NCBI RefSeq assembly: GCF_025147325.1
Contig: NZ_CP102262.1
Span: 186,001 to 250,000, forward strand
DNA length: 64,000 bases
Source: Bacteroides stercoris ATCC 43183
GTDB taxonomy: Bacteria > Bacteroidota > Bacteroidia > Bacteroidales > Bacteroidaceae
Reading direction: 5' to 3'
Of this stretch, positions 54,947-64,000 are shown one piece after another; the first letter of the stretch is position 1; the number at the start of each line of letters is the position of its first letter. The notes beneath the pieces were generated by a model that worked only from the letters and a program-made list of their open reading frames with translations, did no database searches and had not been told where the DNA came from. The translations under genes were made by a program, and so were the position numbers.

Positions 54947-54980
54947 GTGATAGATAGTTGTAAATAATTTTATCTATCAC
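54947..54980 (+). terminator. Hairpin downstream of the recombinase gene
   Basis: GTGATAGATA (54947-54956) pairs perfectly with TATCTATCAC (54971-54980), with a 14-base AT-rich loop. CACCTGTTTTG follows, a weak T-run, so it is a possible terminator. Confidence 0.45.
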
Positions 54981-55358
54981 ACCTGTTTTGCACGGATTAA
55001 TATGCTTGAAATCAGAAGTATATCCCCTATAGTATGATAGCATAACAGATGATTTTCATTTTAAACTTGATAGAGAGGCCGAGTTCAAGTTATAAACGGA
55101 AGACTTAAGCTACCAATACTTTTTTGCTTACAAAATGTTATTTCAAAAAGCAATAAGTATATTTATGATATGATTATTATCCAACAGTCGTCCATACAAA
55201 GCGCTAATAATCAACAGTTATTATAGATTATAGGTAGCACTTTGGTAATATAATTCGATTATTAGATACGGCCAGAATGATATGTGTAAATACTTTTGCT
55301 CTGAATGGTAACTTAACTGTTACTTATAAAACTCTTATTTTTAGTAACTTATATCTTT

Positions 55359-58319
55359 ATGAGTTCTGCGAAAACTTTGCAAATTTCATACATCGGTATG
55401 CAGACTCAGGAAGTGGCTATCAAACCAAACCTAAAAGTAATATTAAAGTCTGATACGGAGCTGCTTGATGAAGTAACCGTAGTAGCTTATGGCACTAAAC
55501 GTAAGCAGGATCTAGTAGGCTCCATCAGTAGTGTGAAAAATGAAATTATCAGCAATTCGCAGGCTGCATCCGTTTCAAACGCACTCGAAGGAGCTGTAGC
55601 CGGCTTACAGGTAGTAAGTTCTTCCGGACAGCCGGGACAGGATGCCGATATCGTCCTGCGCGGTATAGGTTCTATTTCAGCTAGCAATAATGCGTTGATT
55701 GTGGTAGATGGCGTGCCTTTCAACGGTAAGTTGTCGGATATCAACCCTACAGATATTGCTTCGGTGAACGTATCGAAAGATGCTGTTTCCAACTCCTTGT
55801 ATGGTTCTCGTGCAGCCGGAGGTGTAGTTATGATTACGACCAAGACCGGACGTAAGGACAAAGTATCCATTAACTTTGACGGTAGTTGGGGGGTGGCACA
55901 GCGTGCGTATAAGGATTATGACATGGCTACCGATCCCGGAGAGTTCTATCGCCTGACTTGGTACGGTATTCGTAATACCTATTGGGCAGCCGGAAACTCC
56001 ATTGAAGATTCTAATTTGGCAGCCAGTCAGGATTTGCTAGGCGAACTGGGTAATTACAATGCTTACATTATTCCGCAAGGAGAATATCTGGTGACACCTG
56101 ATGGTAAACTTAACCCCAATGCGCGTTTGCGTTATGATGACACTTTTGCTGATGCCTTGTTCGACAACGCTTTCCGTCAGGAATATAATGTGTCTGCATC
56201 AGGCGGTAACGACCGTACGGATTTCTATGTATCTATGGGATATTTGGACAATGACTCTTATGTATTAGGTTCTTCTTATGAACGTTTTACAGCTCGCGCC
56301 AATGTTAACTCCCAACTGAAGTCTTGGTTGAAAGTAGGTACCAATGTAGGGTATTCCAAAGCTACTCAAAACGGTGTACAGGAAAATGCCGGAACTGCTT
56401 CTAATCCTTTCGCTGTGGCACGCTCCTGGGCTCCTATCTTCCCGGTTCATGCCTATGACACAGAAGGTAACATGAAATATTATGAAGACGGACGTCCCAT
56501 GTATGATGCCGGAAACGGTGAAACAGACGGTACATCCAAACGCCCTACTGCAACTAATCAAAATGTGATAGCCAACATGAGAGAGGACATCCGTGAAAGC
56601 GTGTATAATAACCTGACTTCACGTTCATATATAGAAATCTCATTCTTGAAGAATTTCAAGTTTACGGCAAATTACAGTTATGATTTTACGAATGACAGCG
56701 AAACACTCTATTACACGCCAACTATCGGTGACGGACAGTCGTTCGGTGGTCGAGGTACACAGGCAAGTATCAACACAACAACTACCAACTTCAACCAAAT
56801 TTTGGCCTACAGCAATGTATTCGGCGATTACCACCACTTATCGGCTAAGGTCGGTCATGAATACTATAAGTATGAATACGACTATTTTGACGGACAGAAA
56901 ACAAACTTTTTTAATCCGAGCAATCCGGAACTGAACAATGGTGGACAGATGCAATACATCAATAGCTACAAGGTGAACCACAACATCGAAGGCTATTTCG
57001 GTATGGCAGACTATGATTACAATAACAAATATTATATCTCAGCAGCTTTCCGCCGCGACGGTACTTCCCGCTTCCTGGACCGTTGGGGTAATTTCTGGTC
57101 GGTAGGGGCCGCTTGGCGTATTTCCAATGAAGCATTCATGGACGGAACGGACGCTTGGTTAAATGACCTGAAAATACGTGCTTCATATGGTACCCAGGGT
57201 AATGAAAATATACTTTCGGATGAAGGTTACGCCTATGTATACACACCTTACCAAGACCAATATACGGTTACTTGGAATGGTGCTGAATTAGGCTATTCAC
57301 CGGAATTTTACGGTAATCCGGATTTGACATGGGAAAAGCAGAAAACTTTTGACGTGGGTGTAGACTTCCGCTTGTTCGACCGGGTATATGGTTCATTTGA
57401 ATACTTCTATCGCCGTACAGATGATATGCTTTTCAAGCGTCCCGTAGCTTTCTCTACAGCCGGACGTCCATATAACTGGGAAAACCTGGGTGCGATGAAA
57501 AACACCGGTATAGAGTTCGATGTAAATGTAGATATTTTCAATCAGCCTGACTTGAAGTGGACGGTATCGCTTGTGGGTTCCCACTACAAAAACCGCATCT
57601 TGACGCTGCCCGAAGAAAATCGCAAAGATGGTATTACCAGTGGTCCATTCAACCTGCGTGAAGGCAAGAGCCGCTTTGAATACTATACTTATATGTATGC
57701 CGGTATGGATGAAAAAGGAAATGCCATGTGGTACATGGACGAAACAAATGATAAAGGAGAAGTAATAGGCCGCACTACCACTACTACTTACGCCGAGGCA
57801 ACCCGCTATTTCATCGGCAAATCTGCATTGCCTGATTTTAATGGCGGTTTCAGTACTACTTTCTCTTACAAAGGTATTGATCTTTCTATAGCAACGGCTT
57901 TCCAGATTGGAGGCTATGCTTATGATTATTCCTATTTGGATGGTATGAGCTCCTCATTCTATGTAGGTCATAACAAGGATATGTGGAAGACGTTCAATCC
58001 GGAGACAGGTACAGGCTCACTCCCTATCTGGAATGCGGACAATGCTTCTAACTCTTTCACTCAGCAGTCAGACCTCAATCTGATAAAGGCCAGCTACTTC
58101 AGTATCCGTAACATTACTTTGGGTTACACATTACCAAAAAACCTGATGCAGAAATTCGGTATTGAAAAGTTGCGCATTTATGCTACAGCAGACAATCTTG
58201 CCTTGTGGTCCAAACGTCAAGGATTTGACCCCCGTGTGGCAATGGCAGGCGCTGACGATAAATATGGAGGCTATTCTCCGATGCGTGTGATTTCAGGAGG
58301 TATCAACCTTACATTCTAA
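55359..58319 (+). CDS. Silent SusC/RagA cassette without signal peptide (copy 2)
   Basis: The open frame is intact for 986 codons but starts MSSAKTLQISYIGMQTQE, in the middle of the carboxypeptidase-regulatory-like domain. The signal peptide and first 67 residues of the normal protein are missing. The TonB-box-like DEVTVVAYG, plug (LRGIGSISASNNALIVVDG) and full barrel to INLTF are present. The ATG at 55359 is only the flanking T-A-T-G next to the recombination site and is unlikely to make an exported protein. Joined to the leader at 53147-52947, it would give a complete transporter of about 1052 residues. The frame has no stop, which implies that it is kept functional by selection. Confidence 0.93.
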   Translation: MSSAKTLQISYIGMQTQEVAIKPNLKVILKSDTELLDEVTVVAYGTKRKQDLVGSISSVKNEIISNSQAASVSNALEGAVAGLQVVSSSGQPGQDADIVLRGIGSISASNNALIVVDGVPFNGKLSDINPTDIASVNVSKDAVSNSLYGSRAAGGVVMITTKTGRKDKVSINFDGSWGVAQRAYKDYDMATDPGEFYRLTWYGIRNTYWAAGNSIEDSNLAASQDLLGELGNYNAYIIPQGEYLVTPDGKLNPNARLRYDDTFADALFDNAFRQEYNVSASGGNDRTDFYVSMGYLDNDSYVLGSSYERFTARANVNSQLKSWLKVGTNVGYSKATQNGVQENAGTASNPFAVARSWAPIFPVHAYDTEGNMKYYEDGRPMYDAGNGETDGTSKRPTATNQNVIANMREDIRESVYNNLTSRSYIEISFLKNFKFTANYSYDFTNDSETLYYTPTIGDGQSFGGRGTQASINTTTTNFNQILAYSNVFGDYHHLSAKVGHEYYKYEYDYFDGQKTNFFNPSNPELNNGGQMQYINSYKVNHNIEGYFGMADYDYNNKYYISAAFRRDGTSRFLDRWGNFWSVGAAWRISNEAFMDGTDAWLNDLKIRASYGTQGNENILSDEGYAYVYTPYQDQYTVTWNGAELGYSPEFYGNPDLTWEKQKTFDVGVDFRLFDRVYGSFEYFYRRTDDMLFKRPVAFSTAGRPYNWENLGAMKNTGIEFDVNVDIFNQPDLKWTVSLVGSHYKNRILTLPEENRKDGITSGPFNLREGKSRFEYYTYMYAGMDEKGNAMWYMDETNDKGEVIGRTTTTTYAEATRYFIGKSALPDFNGGFSTTFSYKGIDLSIATAFQIGGYAYDYSYLDGMSSSFYVGHNKDMWKTFNPETGTGSLPIWNADNASNSFTQQSDLNLIKASYFSIRNITLGYTLPKNLMQKFGIEKLRIYATADNLALWSKRQGFDPRVAMAGADDKYGGYSPMRVISGGINLTF
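55362..55389 (+). other. Recombination site of silent susC copy 2
   Basis: The site begins AGTTCTGCGAAAACTTTGCA and continues AATTTCAT, with one mismatch to the other two sites. Identity to the expressed gene continues for about 38 more bases on the coding side, then drops. On the upstream side the sequences differ at once. The orientation is opposite to the expressed copy. Confidence 0.8.
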
Positions 58320-58336
58320 CTAAAAAAGTTTTGTAT

Positions 58337-59947
58337 ATGAAGATAATAAAATATATGATGCAGGTACTCGTTGTCGGCAGCCTGCTTACATCTTGTGTTG
58401 AAGATGCCGATGTTACCGCTTATTTGACCGAAGACCAACTGAGCAATGTGGCTCAGGACGACCCTGATAAAACTTTTTCGGCCGCTGTGGCAGGTATGTA
58501 TTCTGATATGCAAAAGTATTATGATACCGATATGCAACATAATTATTTCGGTCAAAAGAGCTTTGATTACCTGACATCGTTGATGGGTAACGACATGATT
58601 ATGACCGGACGTTTCGGTATGAGTCTCTATCATTATTTGTTGGATTATTGGCAACAGAACTATACTCCGACCAACAATCGCTGGAAAGAATACTATCGTG
58701 TCATAGCCAATGCCAATAATATTCTCAAACTGATTGACCCCAGCAGTGAAGATCCTGCCAATTTGAAATATCGTGCCATCGCTCTCGGCTTCCGTGGCTA
58801 TGCCTACTTGCAACTAACCTATCTGTACCAGCACTCTTATTATACCGGTGCAGACGGAACGAAATGGGGACGTGGAGAGAAATATGACTTCTCGCAATCT
58901 CCGTGCGTGCCACTTATTACAGAAAAAACGGAAGGCGACCAGCCACGTGCTACTGTAGCCCAGATATATGAGCAAATCATGAGCGACCTTACTACCGCCT
59001 TCAGCTTCTTCAAACAGTTGGATATGGTACACACCTCCTCACCTACGGATATGGATGGTTGCGTAGTAGCTATGCACTTGGCCCGTGCAAATATGGTTAT
59101 CCATGAATGGGATAAAGCGATAGAATATGCGCAAGTAGTGATAGACAACATCCCTATGTTAACGAATGAAAATCAGATACTGCAAGGGTTCAGTAACATC
59201 AGCCTGCCGGATGTGGTATTCGGCTGCGACATTACTGCAGATAATAGTACGATTTATGCATCTTACTTCTCGCAGATGGATGCTTACAGTGAAGGCTATG
59301 CTGGTATCGGTGTATGGCGTGCCGCCTTTAAGCCGTTTGTAGACCGCATCGCGGATAATGATATTCGTCTGCAATGGTTCTGCTGCGACCGTTCTACAGG
59401 TGTGGATACTGAAGATAAAGACGGTAAGCCTATCCGTGTGACATTGTTGCGTGATACTGAGACGCCAGCTTCCGTAGAATATCAGGCTGTGAAATTCATC
59501 GGCACAGGTCGTGAAAATATCCAGGCAGGTACATTCAGCGGTTGGGAATTGGGAGACTATATCTATATGCGTTCGGAAGAAGCTTATCTGATAAAGATAG
59601 AAGCTTTGGCACACAAGAATTCTCCGGATGCTGTAACCGAACTGGAAAACTTCATGAAGACCCGTCAACCCGATTATGATTACACCTTTACGAACAAAGC
59701 CGACTTGATAGAGGAAATCATTTATCAAAAACGTGTAGAGTTCTGGGGAGAAGGCTTGGAATATATTGACAATCGTCGTTTGAATATTCCTGTAGACCGT
59801 ACAGATGAAACCTGGGGTGCAGAAAACAACAATCACTTCTCTGCTGCCAAGTTCCGTTATAATCAGGAAGAACGTCCGTTCCTTTATCAGTTGCCTATCT
59901 CGGAAATAGAGAATAATTCTCAGATTTCTCCGAGTGACCAGAATTGA
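58337..59947 (+). CDS. SusD/RagB family lipoprotein of the silent cassette
   Basis: From ATG 58337 the protein has 536 residues; a TTG two codons upstream is a weaker start. The lipobox is GSLLTSC (Cys20). The SusD helical core (ALGFRGYAYLQLTYLYQHSYY) and the C-terminal VEFWGEGLEYIDNRRLNI region are present. It differs strongly from the SusD at 48260. It follows the silent susC by 17 bases and has no promoter of its own, so it should be expressed only when that susC is joined to the leader. Confidence 0.93.
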   Translation: MKIIKYMMQVLVVGSLLTSCVEDADVTAYLTEDQLSNVAQDDPDKTFSAAVAGMYSDMQKYYDTDMQHNYFGQKSFDYLTSLMGNDMIMTGRFGMSLYHYLLDYWQQNYTPTNNRWKEYYRVIANANNILKLIDPSSEDPANLKYRAIALGFRGYAYLQLTYLYQHSYYTGADGTKWGRGEKYDFSQSPCVPLITEKTEGDQPRATVAQIYEQIMSDLTTAFSFFKQLDMVHTSSPTDMDGCVVAMHLARANMVIHEWDKAIEYAQVVIDNIPMLTNENQILQGFSNISLPDVVFGCDITADNSTIYASYFSQMDAYSEGYAGIGVWRAAFKPFVDRIADNDIRLQWFCCDRSTGVDTEDKDGKPIRVTLLRDTETPASVEYQAVKFIGTGRENIQAGTFSGWELGDYIYMRSEEAYLIKIEALAHKNSPDAVTELENFMKTRQPDYDYTFTNKADLIEEIIYQKRVEFWGEGLEYIDNRRLNIPVDRTDETWGAENNNHFSAAKFRYNQEERPFLYQLPISEIENNSQISPSDQN

Positions 59948-59973
59948 TAGAGGTAAAGAATATGTTATACGAT

Positions 59974-60011
59974 AAAATCGGTAAAGGCAAACTGCTTTTA
60001 CCGATTTTTCT
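59974..60011 (+). terminator. Terminator of the silent susC-susD cassette
   Basis: AAAATCGGTAAA (59974-59985) pairs with TTTACCGATTTT (59997-60008), and a T-run overlaps the right arm. It lies 27 bases after the susD stop. Confidence 0.8.
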
Positions 60012-60056
60012 ATTATTGCATCACTAGAAAAGGTCTGTCAACAATAGTATTCCTTT

Positions 60057-61184
60057 TTAACTGATCCGTTTCCTTAACCAAATATCGAAGAACTTGTCAT
60101 ACACGCTATACACTCCCAATTCATTAGTTACAAAATCTTTATCTAAAAGTCCTCTTATGGCTCCTTGCACAGAACTCGCTGTTAGCTTATAAGTTTTTAA
60201 AAATTTAGAGGAAGTGATTTCCTGAGCCTTTCCTTCCTTACAAATAGCAATGAGGACTTCTTTTTGTTTAGGTGGGAGTTGAAACAGAAGTGAAGAATAG
60301 GTAAAATTCAGTTGTGACAAAATATTTTCAATGGCAAAATTCACTTTATCAACAGTACACTCCTCACCTTCAGCAGTCATTGCATAAAGCGAGTTTGCCA
60401 TAAACTGAATGTACCAGGTTATTCCTTCAAAACGTTTATAAACTTCTTGAATTGTTTCTACTGCAATTTTTTTCTTATTCTCCGCAAAGTGTCTTTTTAT
60501 GAATTCCGTATAAATATCTGCATTAATAGGAGACAGTTCCATAATGGCCGTACTTTGGTAAAACGGACGTGACGGACTAGTAAATATCTCTCCCATCATA
60601 TGACGTTGCGAACCGTCATAGATAAATTTTGCATTGGAACAATGTTGGATATGTGTCCGTAATATGGCTTCAACATCCCCTTCCGGATATTTGGCTATGA
60701 CTTGAAACTCATCAATGGAAATCAGGCAAGGCTTATCCGCTTCTTCCAAATAACGGAATATTTCATCAAGCGTTATAGCGGGAGTCTTTATATCACCCAT
60801 TTCCAAATTCCAACTGGGATTACCACTGAAATCAAAAGAGATACTGGTGCGAAGAGAGGATAAACATTTGAGAAACAGCTCCCATGCTTTTCTTCCACGC
60901 GGCTTCAAACCATTCAGAATACCTTTACCAAGTTCAAATACAAACTCCTGAAAATTCTTTGTTGCATATATATCGATTAAAAATGTGTGATATACTTTCC
61001 TTATTTGTTGCTGATGAAAACAATGCTCTATCAGCCCGGTTTTTCCTAAACGGCGAGGGGATATCAAAGCTACATTATTCCCGTTGGTTATATAACGTGT
61101 CAATGTAGTTGTTTCGGTTATACGGTCGCAAAAGTACTTTGCTGAAATATAGCCACTGGTTATGAAAGGGTTTATTTTTGTCAT
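60057..61184 (-). CDS. AAA-type ATPase with C-terminal winged-helix region
   Basis: The 375-residue protein belongs to the archaeal-type/STAND-like ATPase group (ATPase_2). Walker A is SPRRLGKTGL (residues 42-51) and Walker B is CLISIDEFQ (Asp158 and Glu159). A helical region and a C-terminal winged-helix-like segment follow (QKEVLIAICKEGKAQEITSSKFLKTYKL), and then VYDKFFDIWLRKRI. Such genes are frequent in Bacteroides genomes, with unknown function. It is AT-rich and lies between the two silent susC cassettes, facing left. Whether it takes part in the shufflon is unknown. Confidence 0.85.
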   Translation of the reverse strand: MTKINPFITSGYISAKYFCDRITETTTLTRYITNGNNVALISPRRLGKTGLIEHCFHQQQIRKVYHTFLIDIYATKNFQEFVFELGKGILNGLKPRGRKAWELFLKCLSSLRTSISFDFSGNPSWNLEMGDIKTPAITLDEIFRYLEEADKPCLISIDEFQVIAKYPEGDVEAILRTHIQHCSNAKFIYDGSQRHMMGEIFTSPSRPFYQSTAIMELSPINADIYTEFIKRHFAENKKKIAVETIQEVYKRFEGITWYIQFMANSLYAMTAEGEECTVDKVNFAIENILSQLNFTYSSLLFQLPPKQKEVLIAICKEGKAQEITSSKFLKTYKLTASSVQGAIRGLLDKDFVTNELGVYSVYDKFFDIWLRKRIS

Positions 61185-61589
61185 AGGTTACATGTTTTAC
61201 ACAAAAAAAATTATAATCTTATTATAATTGCTTGTTTATGATGTTTTTTTGTAATAGGATTATGTTTTATTTTGACATAAATCTTTGTTTGCGACTTTCA
61301 TCATAGTGTATTTCTTTATGGTCAACCACGACTACTCACATTACTTTTTATTTTACAAAAATAGTTCAACAAAAAACTAAAGTATATTTCGATAGTTTCA
61401 ATATAGACTACATCGTTATGTGTATATTATTGATAATCATTGTTTTATTGTAAAATATGGTAACATATGAGTAACTTGATAGTTTTGTAAATACATGGTA
61501 GAGCATATTCTATTGAGGTTTTTAATTAAATGCAATGATTTTGTATCTACTTATAAAATGTTTATTTATAGAAGTTTACGCATTGATAC
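61185..61589. other. AT-rich region between the ATPase gene and silent susC copy 3
   Basis: I see no gene in these 405 bases. They contain the 5' flank of the ATPase gene and the word ACTTATAAAA at 61549-61558, 31 bases before the recombination site, as at copy 2. The susC frame is closed by TGA at 61584-61586. Confidence 0.6.
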
Positions 61590-61617
61590 AGTTCTGCGAA
61601 AACTTTGCAGATTTCAT
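61590..61617 (+). other. Recombination site of silent susC copy 3
   Basis: All 28 bases are identical to the site in the expressed susC (52919-52946, opposite strand). The following codons diverge quickly (SFVGMQTQDVAIRPN against SYIGMQTQEVAIKPN), so the site itself is more conserved than the surrounding coding sequence. Confidence 0.8.
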
Positions 61618-64000
61618 TCGTTGGCATGCAAACGCAGGATGTGGCTATCAGACCAAATGTAAGAGTGATACTCAAATCAGATGCCGAACAATTGGATGAA
61701 GTAGTAGTAACTGCCATGGGTATCAAACGTGATCGCAAAGCATTAGGCTATGCGGCACAGGATTTGAATTCAGAACAACTGAATAAAGCAGGAACAACCT
61801 CGCTTGCCAGCGCTATACAAGGTAAGCTGACGGGTGTAGATATTCGTCAGTCATCGGGTGCACCGGGTGCTTCTTCTCAGATTGTAATTCGTGGTGCTCG
61901 CTCGTTTGATGGCAACAACCAGCCGTTATATGTAATTGATGGTATGCCTGTGAATGCAACTGCGGATTTTGATACCGGTAAATCTGTAACGGGTGCTAAC
62001 TACGCCGATCGTAGCATAGACATTAATCCTGAAGATATAGAGTCTGTGAATATACTGAAAGGTCAGGCAGCATCCGCATTGTATGGTATCCGTGCATCCA
62101 ACGGTGTGATTGTCATTACGACCAAACGCGGTTCCAAAAACAATATGAACAAACCAAGCGTAACGATTTCAACGAACCTGAGTGCACAACGGGTTTCACG
62201 CAAATTCGAACGTCAAAATATATATTCGCAGGGCAACAGCATTGCAGCAGGATATGATCCGTCTTCTTCCATGACTTGGGGACCAAAAATCAGCGAATTG
62301 GCAAATGACCCCAAATATGGTGGAAACATGAATAATCAATACACTGCGGCAGATGGTATGCGCGAAGGACAATATTACAATCCCAAACGCGCACAAGCCG
62401 GTTTGGATGGTTGGACTACGCCACAGATTTATGATAATGTGGGCGATTTTTTAGGCACAGGATTCACTGAAAACACAAACGTGAATCTATCACAAAGCAT
62501 CAACGGAATAAACTATTCGTTCGGCGTGAACAATTCGCACCAGAATGGCATCATTCCTTCAACAGGCATGGACCGTTGGGGAGCGCGCGGATTGGTAGAT
62601 TGGAAAATCAATCCACAGTGGAACACAGGATTCTCCATGAACTATTCATCTACTAAAATTACATCTGCACCGGGAGCCAACGATGGTATCATGAATGTGG
62701 TTTACTCTGCTCCGGCCGAATATGATTTGAAGGGTATTCCCAATCATGAACCGGGCAATCCGACAAACCAGATATTGTTCCGTTCCACCTCATTTACCAA
62801 CCCTTATTGGTGGGCGGAACATAATGAATATCTCCAGCATACCAACCGTGCTTTTGGCAATACCTATTTGGAGTACCAACCGGATTTGGGCTTGGGAGAG
62901 AACTTCTCACTCAAGATTAGGGAACAGGCCGGTCTTGACATTTGGACTTCTGACTATGCCACTGTACGGGAAATGGGCAGTACGTCATCGCTGAAAGGTG
63001 GAGACATAGAGAATTACGGTTCTCAGCATAATGTATTCAATAATCTGTTCACCGTTAATTTTGACGGTAAATTCGGAAAAAGCGACGAATGGAGACTGAA
63101 CGTAATATTAGGAAACGAGTTCAATCATGAGAGTATCCGTAACTGGGATTATTACGGCAGCAACTTCAACTTTCCTGGTTTTACCAACATTGGAAATGCT
63201 ACTTCACTAACATCTAGTGAGTATAAGCGACAAGAACGTACAGTAGGCTTTTTCGGAAGTCTTTCAATGTCATGGCAAGATCAGGTGTATCTGACCGTAA
63301 CCGGACGTAACGACTACGTATCAACCATGCCGCGCGGCAGTCGCAGTTTCTTCTATCCTTCAGTATCATTAGGCTGGGAGTTCACCAAATTACCTTTCTT
63401 ACAGAACAATAAAATATTAAACTATGGTAAACTCCGCGCTTCGTTCGCACAAGTAGGTCAGGCCGGTAACTATTATGCCAATTATTATTATACTCCCACC
63501 TACGGGGGCGGTATGTACTCTTACTATCCGGTTACCTATCCTCTACCCAGCGGAGTATCTACTTTCACACCCTATTACCGCGTGTATGATGAAGAATTGA
63601 AACCGCAAAATACAACCAATTATGAAGTAGGTGCCGATTTACATTTTTTTGGCAGCCGTTTGAAAGTGGAATATACATACAGTTTGCAGAATGTAGAAGA
63701 TCAGATATTTTATGTACCCGTAGATGGAGCGACCGGCTATCAGGAAATGTTGACCAATGCCGGAAAAATGCGCACGCATGCTCACGAACTTTCTATTAAT
63801 GCTGCTATTCTGCAAGCCAAAGATTTCGACCTGAATTTGGGCATCAACTTTACCAAAGTAAACAACAAGGTTATAGAACTGGCTCCGGGTGTTGAATCCA
63901 TTATGCTGGGCGGATTTGTAGAACCGCAAATTCGTGCACAGGCAGGATGTACTTATCCGAACATATATGGTTTGGGCTTCAAACGCGATGAAGCAGGCAA
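61590..64000 (+). CDS. Silent SusC/RagA cassette without start codon or signal peptide (copy 3, partial)
   Basis: The frame is open without a stop from 61590 to the window edge (about 803 codons). It begins at the same codon as copy 2, SSAKTLQISFVGMQ. A TGA lies one codon upstream of the site and no start codon precedes it; the first in-frame ATG (61626) is inside the domain. Visible parts are the TonB-box-like DEVVVTAMG, a plug (VIRGARSFDGNNQPLYVIDGMPV) and much of the barrel. It belongs to a different SusC branch (AMGIKRDRKALGYAAQ) from copies 1 and 2. It should become functional only after fusion to the leader at 53147-52947. Confidence 0.9.

Larger units (their letters stand above)
54805..55358. 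other. Intergenic region between the recombinase gene and the first silent susC
   Basis: These 554 AT-rich bases hold no credible gene. They contain two 22-bp-spaced palindromic units (54829-54863), a terminator-like hairpin (54947-54980), a second copy of the word CCTGTTTTGCAC (54982-54993) and ACTTATAAAA (55322-55331). The last word lies 30 bases before the recombination site and recurs at the other silent copy. No convincing rightward promoter for the silent susC was found. Confidence 0.6.

Noticed and set aside
55359..58319. ATG at 55359 as the true start of a normal SusC
   Set aside because: It would make a protein without a signal peptide, starting inside a domain. The ATG arises from bases flanking the recombination site, and no promoter lies upstream.
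61590..64000. Copy 3 susC as a degraded pseudogene
   Set aside because: The frame is open for more than 800 codons. Only the start and leader are missing, at exactly the shared recombination site, which fits a silent cassette better than decay.

Overview
The window looks like a chromosomal segment of a Bacteroides species. SusC/SusD outer-membrane pairs, a BACON-domain lipoprotein, DUF4834, DUF2721 and DUF4954 proteins and a PL10 pectate lyase are all present. Many genes are preceded by the Bacteroidetes sigma-factor -7 box (TAnnTTTG), in several cases with a TTG element about 19-20 bases upstream. The first 48 kb are moderately GC-rich housekeeping DNA. The last 16 kb are visibly more AT-rich and hold a recombinase-associated outer-membrane locus.

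Layout, left to right. 1-3500: the 5' part of a TonB-dependent receptor-like barrel, a small membrane protein, aroB and a winged-helix (HTH_42) protein. 3717-5771: tRNA-Pro(GGG) with promoter and terminator, an AT-rich secreted protein of unknown function, and about 690 bp of palindrome-rich DNA without a convincing gene. 5772-12178: a TerB/DnaJ protein, a tricorn-like protease, a DUF2721 membrane protein and a YidE/AspT-type transporter. 12183-17309: pabB, pabC-like lyase, aroA (with an in-frame insert), a small membrane-anchored protein, a metal ABC permease, tsaE and an Imm17-like protein. 17403-26348: trxA, dnaE, psd-pssA, a DUF4834 gene behind a sigma-54-like promoter, tadA, a small RHH-like protein, yraN, yjbR and birA. 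26392-33332: BACON/M43 metalloprotease, TPR protein, MATE exporter, an AraC regulator with an HMA-like sensor, and a copper P-type ATPase preceded by an array of 22-bp-spaced palindromes. 33403-48026: pyrH, frr, rsgA, an RND efflux operon (MFP-RND-TolC), a PL10 pectate lyase, class I fumarase, DUF4954 and hflX.

48260-64000 is the most interesting part. An apparently expressed SusC/SusD pair reads leftward (49941-53147 and 48260-49927). A tyrosine recombinase gene follows on the other strand (53599-54804). Two further susC genes read rightward; both lack a promoter, signal peptide and leader (55359-58319 with its own susD, and 61590 to the window edge). All three susC genes share the same sequence, AGTTCTGCGAAAACTTTGCA, at the same codon position. 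The expressed copy carries it in inverted orientation relative to the two silent ones. Recombination between these sites would invert the promoter, the first 67 codons and the recombinase gene, joining the leader to either silent susC. This is the architecture of a SusC/SusD shufflon, a type of phase variation described in Bacteroides fragilis; here it can be read at base level. An AAA-type ATPase gene lies between the two silent cassettes.

Other points worth a second look: palindromic units with identical 22-bp spacing in front of copA and behind the recombinase; an in-frame repeat-like insertion in aroA; inverted-repeat elements between genes of the frr-rsgA and RND groups (with rsgA starting at UUG directly after one of them); and a CopZ-like metal-binding domain fused to the end of the copper ATPase.
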